A stretch of 64,000 bases of DNA from Castanea sativa (lineage: Eukaryota > Streptophyta > Magnoliopsida > Fagales > Fagaceae). The DNA lies in assembly GCF_040712315.1 (NCBI RefSeq), contig NC_134015.1, positions 5,662,945-5,726,944 on the forward strand, read 5' to 3'. Shown here piece by piece: positions 60,300-64,000 of the stretch (position 1 is the first letter of the stretch; each line of letters starts with the position of its first letter). The position numbers and the translations under genes were made by a program. The notes below the pieces were generated by a model. It saw only the letters and a list, made by a program, of their open reading frames with translations. It did not search any database and had not been told where the DNA came from.

Positions 60300-60988
60300 T
60301 GATAGTGACGTTTTTTACGAGCTTAGTACATTAAGAAGGCTGACGGGAATATACGACTCGTCAGCCACTCATATTAAGACGCCTTCTTTTGGCGATTCGA
60401 GGTCACACCCCTTACGTGGCGAGGTAAGGCTAAAGTATCAAGCTGACGAGTCAAGGCTGACGACCTTGATAGTGAAGGTTCTTAGCTGACGTTCTTTTTG
60501 GAGACGTACGCAGGCTGACGACAGTGTAGGAGGTACATGTGGGCTGACGACCTTGGCAGGTAAAAGCTGAAAAAGTAATCCAACCATCATTCTTGGCCTA
60601 TCTTGACTTCTACATACGTGAATATAGGGAAAGTTCTTGCGCTACACGTTCAACCTTAGTCAAGAAGATTCCTATAAGGAAAGGGCTCTATACAATAGGT
60701 AAAGATCCACGAATTACTCTTCTAAAAGGAAAGTACTTCTTCGTCAAGGCGTTTATTTCGGCTCCATACCACTATATATACCCCAAAACCCTCATGATCC
60801 AAAGGTATGCACAATTATCTCAACTCTAGCACTCTAGGGTTGTTTAGAAGATTCTAACTTGATCGTCGGAGGGTTTTTGCCCGGCACCACACCGGTGCTC
60901 TCTGTTCGATCATCTATTTTCTCTTCGCAGGTGTTGCTTCGATCTGAGGAGTATTCGCAGCTTACTGGTGATTTCTTCGGCATCATCA
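60300..60988 (+). mobile_element. Solo LTR with 5 bp target duplication GGTAT
   Basis: It begins TGATAGTGACG and ends cttcggcatcatca. It is flanked by ggtat at 60295-60299 and 60989-60993. The left half holds repeated gctgacga motifs. The right half matches 34534-35061, including ggcaccacaccggtgctct and gcaggtgttgcttcg. A TATA-like ctatatatacccc lies at about 60771. Confidence 0.9.
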
Positions 60989-61193
60989 GGTATTTTGGAT
61001 GATCGATTTTAGGTTAACTCGACTTGATCTAATCTGTTTTGACTCACGATACAATAAACATGCAAGTTTGGTATAAGTTTGGATTTTTCTTTTTTCAAAT
61101 ATAAATAAGATGATTCTTAAACTTTATTAGAGTAATTTTGGTATGTAAAATAGGTACATGATTTGGGTTTGGGAAAGGTTTTTTTACATGTAC

Positions 61194-62035
61194 TGTAAGG
61201 ACACAAGTCGAACCTCCAATCCACAATAAAAAAGAAATGGGTTTGAAAGGCCTTTTACAATAAATTTGTAGAGAGTGGGCTTGAAATTTAGATTTTAAGG
61301 GTGGTTTAAACAACAAATAAAGAACAGGCCTCAGGCCCAATGGCACAAACAAAGAGTTATCTGTAAGAATATGAATGAAAGCTCCTCCTTGGACACAATC
61401 CGAGGATAGTTTATAATATTGCTTCTCAAGGTTGATTACAATTATGGATTGTCAGATTATCATATACTATTCTTTCTCTTTTCCAAGAAAAAACCCTCAT
61501 TTCTTCCGAAGGTCTTTTCTCTTATTTATACTTCCTTTTCCTCCCTTTATCATCTTCAACCTCATGGTTATAACGCTGGTTTTAGATACTTGTCCCATCA
61601 AATTTCCTCGAAGTCCTCTAGGGTCAGGGACCAAGTTCCAAACTTCATGCTCAGGTCCCATTTCTCCATTAATGTAGTTAGTATATCAATTGCAGAGTCT
61701 TTAATGTGTGAGCGGTGGTAGCAGCTTTACCTTAGATATTCCACCGTTCTTTCTATTGTCCTCCACGTATACCGTGTCTTCCTGTAACCATAGGATTTTT
61801 TATAACATAGCCTAGAGATATTAAACCTCTCTTCCTATGACCTCGGCTTCAATATCCTCGGACAAAGCTTTCCTCGGACATAATTGTTCACACGTTATCA
61901 CATATTTACCTGGCATTTTCTTTACGAGGTACATTCATGTACTCCTAGATCATTTGATGTCCTCGGATTGAGTTTTTAGCCCAAGAGACTTTGTTGGGCC
62001 ATCCTTTGTAAATTATTGGGCCCAATGTCCCTACA
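61194..62035 (-). mobile_element. Solo LTR with 6 bp flanking repeat ATGTAC
   Basis: It begins TGTAAGGACAC and ends aatgtccctaca. It is flanked by atgtac at 61188-61193 and 62036-62041; five bases would be usual, the sixth may be chance. It shares tttgtagagagtgggcttga with 52780-53531, and ctcgga motifs recur. It is the same lineage in minus orientation. Confidence 0.85.
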
Positions 62036-62041
62036 ATGTAC

Positions 62042-64000
62042 CATTCATATTTGTAATTATCACTATAAGTTGAGATAATATTTCAAATCTACCCACCATC
62101 TAAATTAAACTCCAAAATAACGGTGTACATTTCAAATGTTATTATACTTTATGGTGTATATTATAAATACCCTCACGATTTAAGATGAACATTGCAAATT
62201 CTCTTATAGTTTAATTATGGTGGATAATTACCCACTAAAATGATAATTTTTGACATTAAGTTAGTTGTTGGGCTAGACATTGCAGATTAACATTAGGGTA
62301 GTGGTTGTAAAAATTTTGAAGTTATGATACACATTGCAAATTTTCATATAGCTTAGGGTGGATAATGTAATCAACCAAAAAAAAAAAAACCTATATTGTG
62401 GAAGGGAACTTGTAAGTTGACATTAGATATTTTCCCCTAATTCATTCACAACCTTCAAATTTTATGGCATTAATTGGAGTACCCAATTTGCACCTGCAAC
62501 TTGCACACAATTCCAGTGCCTTGATCCAGAATTCATCCAAAGCCATATCTTGTATCTTCTCTAGAAATTCTTGACGTACAAATTTCTCTCTTTCTTCGAA
62601 TCAATTAACAAGCATGCTTAAAATTTAGGGTTAACGGGCTCTTAGGATATTTTTTAATGAATTATTTTAAGAATATTTTGATACAATTTTTATCTATACT
62701 ATTTATAAGAGGATTTCCCTCTTTGGACTGAATTTTTATGTGGTTTAAAAATACCTTCAAACCCTACGTTTAACAAGGAAAAAACTTAGGGACAATTTGG
62801 TAAAAATATATCTCTAACTCCATTTAAAATGCTTGCAAAATAAGATACTCTTCTACTAATCCATGTATTCAAAATAAACTTATCCAAAAATTCATTCTCA
62901 AAAAAAAAAAAAAAACCTTATCCAAAAATTTTAAAAAAAAATTAGTCCACTTTGTATGTTTCCTTCCAGACCATGTTCTAACCCTTTTTTTTTTTTTTTA
63001 ACTTTATTAAGAGTCAAGACTCACCGGTTTCTTTTATTTAATTTTTTTTTTTTGTGTCATAATCTAAAAATTGATATAAATGACAAATTCTGACACTAGA
63101 CAAAAAAAGAGCTTCATCACACGTGCAAAACACATGTAACGAAGCTAGTGGGAAATATAAAAATATTTCAAAATACACTATATCTTAAAAGTAAATGGTC
63201 ACATCTATCCCCTGAACGCACAATTTTGTCCCCTGTCCCAAGTCAAACCTAGGAGCTAGACTCAAAAAATTATTGTAGTTACTTTTTAAATTTTCTATAA
63301 AATATTTTTAAAAATATTTCCTAAATCAATACTCTTAAGGCATCTATTAGCATTTTCCTAAATATAATAAGAGAAATATTAACCAATACTCTAAGGGTAT
63401 TGGTTTAAAAACTATTTTTAGAAATATTTTATTAGAAGAATGATAAAATAATAAATATTGTTAACAATTTTTTATATGTCTCATGAAAGTGGTGTCAACA
63501 CTTTTCTATTATGATTTATTAACAATTGGTGTAAGAAAATCCGTTAACATGACCCATATAATAAATTGAGTGTTAAAATTAAGACAATTATAAATGCATA
63601 GTGGCCCCAAAAATTTTAAAATACATGGCACTCAAATGGAGATGAGTTTATCGCAGGTTTTATTTATTTATTTGTTTTTCATGAAATTCATTGCATGGTA
63701 TTGATCTGACTATATAGTAGTATGATATTGAGTATAATCATCAATCTTCAAACGTGAGACATCTCCATTTCCCAATAAATCTTTTATTGGTATTTTTTTA
63801 CTAAAAAAATAATTTTGTTACTATTATTTATTTATAGATTGGGTTTTGGACATTAAATAGGGTTGTTCCCCCACCTCCTCTCTCACGTGAGCATACCCAT
63901 CATTTACGAAAGAAAAATGTGAAACCACATATTTTTTTAGCTAAAATATATCAATTTCTCGTGTAATTTGCCCTTTTATAACGCATAGTATGAGGTTTTG
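62042..64000. other. Intergenic AT-rich DNA, no gene seen
   Basis: Near 62180-62370 two diverged copies of a phrase (gaacattgcaaattctctta / cacattgcaaattttcatat, each followed by taggtggataat-like text) form a weak tandem repeat. Around 63320-63560 lies MITE-like text related to 52736-53673. No protein-coding or RNA gene is recognised. Confidence 0.6.

Noticed and set aside
60286..60829. Two adjacent open frames of 67 and 78 codons
   Set aside because: Both fall within a solo LTR bounded by GGTAT duplications.
1..64000. CRISPR arrays, operons, bacterial defence or phage modules
   Set aside because: No regularly spaced direct repeats with unique spacers and no prokaryotic gene organisation; introns and plant transposons throughout.

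Overview
The window is nuclear DNA of a higher plant. It is AT-rich, with long intergenic spaces, genes made of many short exons with GT..AG introns, frequent microsatellites, and dense remnants of plant LTR, LINE, SINE and MITE elements. The gene sequences are dicot-like. Several repeat families (LTRs carrying the ctcgga or caccacaccggtgc motifs, MITEs beginning gggtccgtttggat) look like those I associate with oaks, chestnuts and relatives. I infer a woody eudicot, probably Fagaceae, but the family is a guess from repeat style. No bacterial, phage, CRISPR or organellar gene cluster is present.

Four protein genes can be reconstructed exon by exon, each with consistent reading phase. (1) Importin alpha, minus strand, 1-4819: eight exons, with the 3' end outside the window. 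(2) A 168-residue J-domain protein, minus strand, 12940-13874, five exons. (3) A CBP60-type calmodulin-binding transcription regulator of 561 residues, minus strand, 22234-25664, eight exons. (4) A Ppx/GppA-family phosphatase of 558 residues, plus strand, 38767-43782, seven exons, with a LINE remnant in its fifth intron. The four are ordinary housekeeping or regulatory genes, and nothing suggests they work together. An unidentified exon-like reading frame lies at 45095-45211.

The rest is transposon-derived or featureless AT-rich DNA. Five LTRs stand alone with clear 5-6 bp target duplications: 8370-8972, 34534-35061, 52780-53531, 55428-56194 and 60300-60988. A sixth, 61194-62035, has a 6 bp repeat, and a seventh candidate lies at 6892-7617. 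No internal retrotransposon body was found beside any of them, so these copies look like products of LTR-LTR recombination. Several insertions are nested: an LTR inside a MITE (52736-53673), an LTR inside a 3 kb terminal-inverted-repeat element (33347-36335), and a hAT-like element inside another MITE (28975-30473).

Local duplication is the other theme. There are six copies of a roughly 200 bp unit in importin-alpha intron 1, a cassette from the J-protein upstream region repeated across 14-17 kb, and nested duplications at 45.7-48.4 kb. I found no convincing novel biological system. The points most worth checking are the foldback elements, the repeated J-protein flank, the orphan exon and promoter-like segments, and the lost aspartate in the HD-like domain of the phosphatase.
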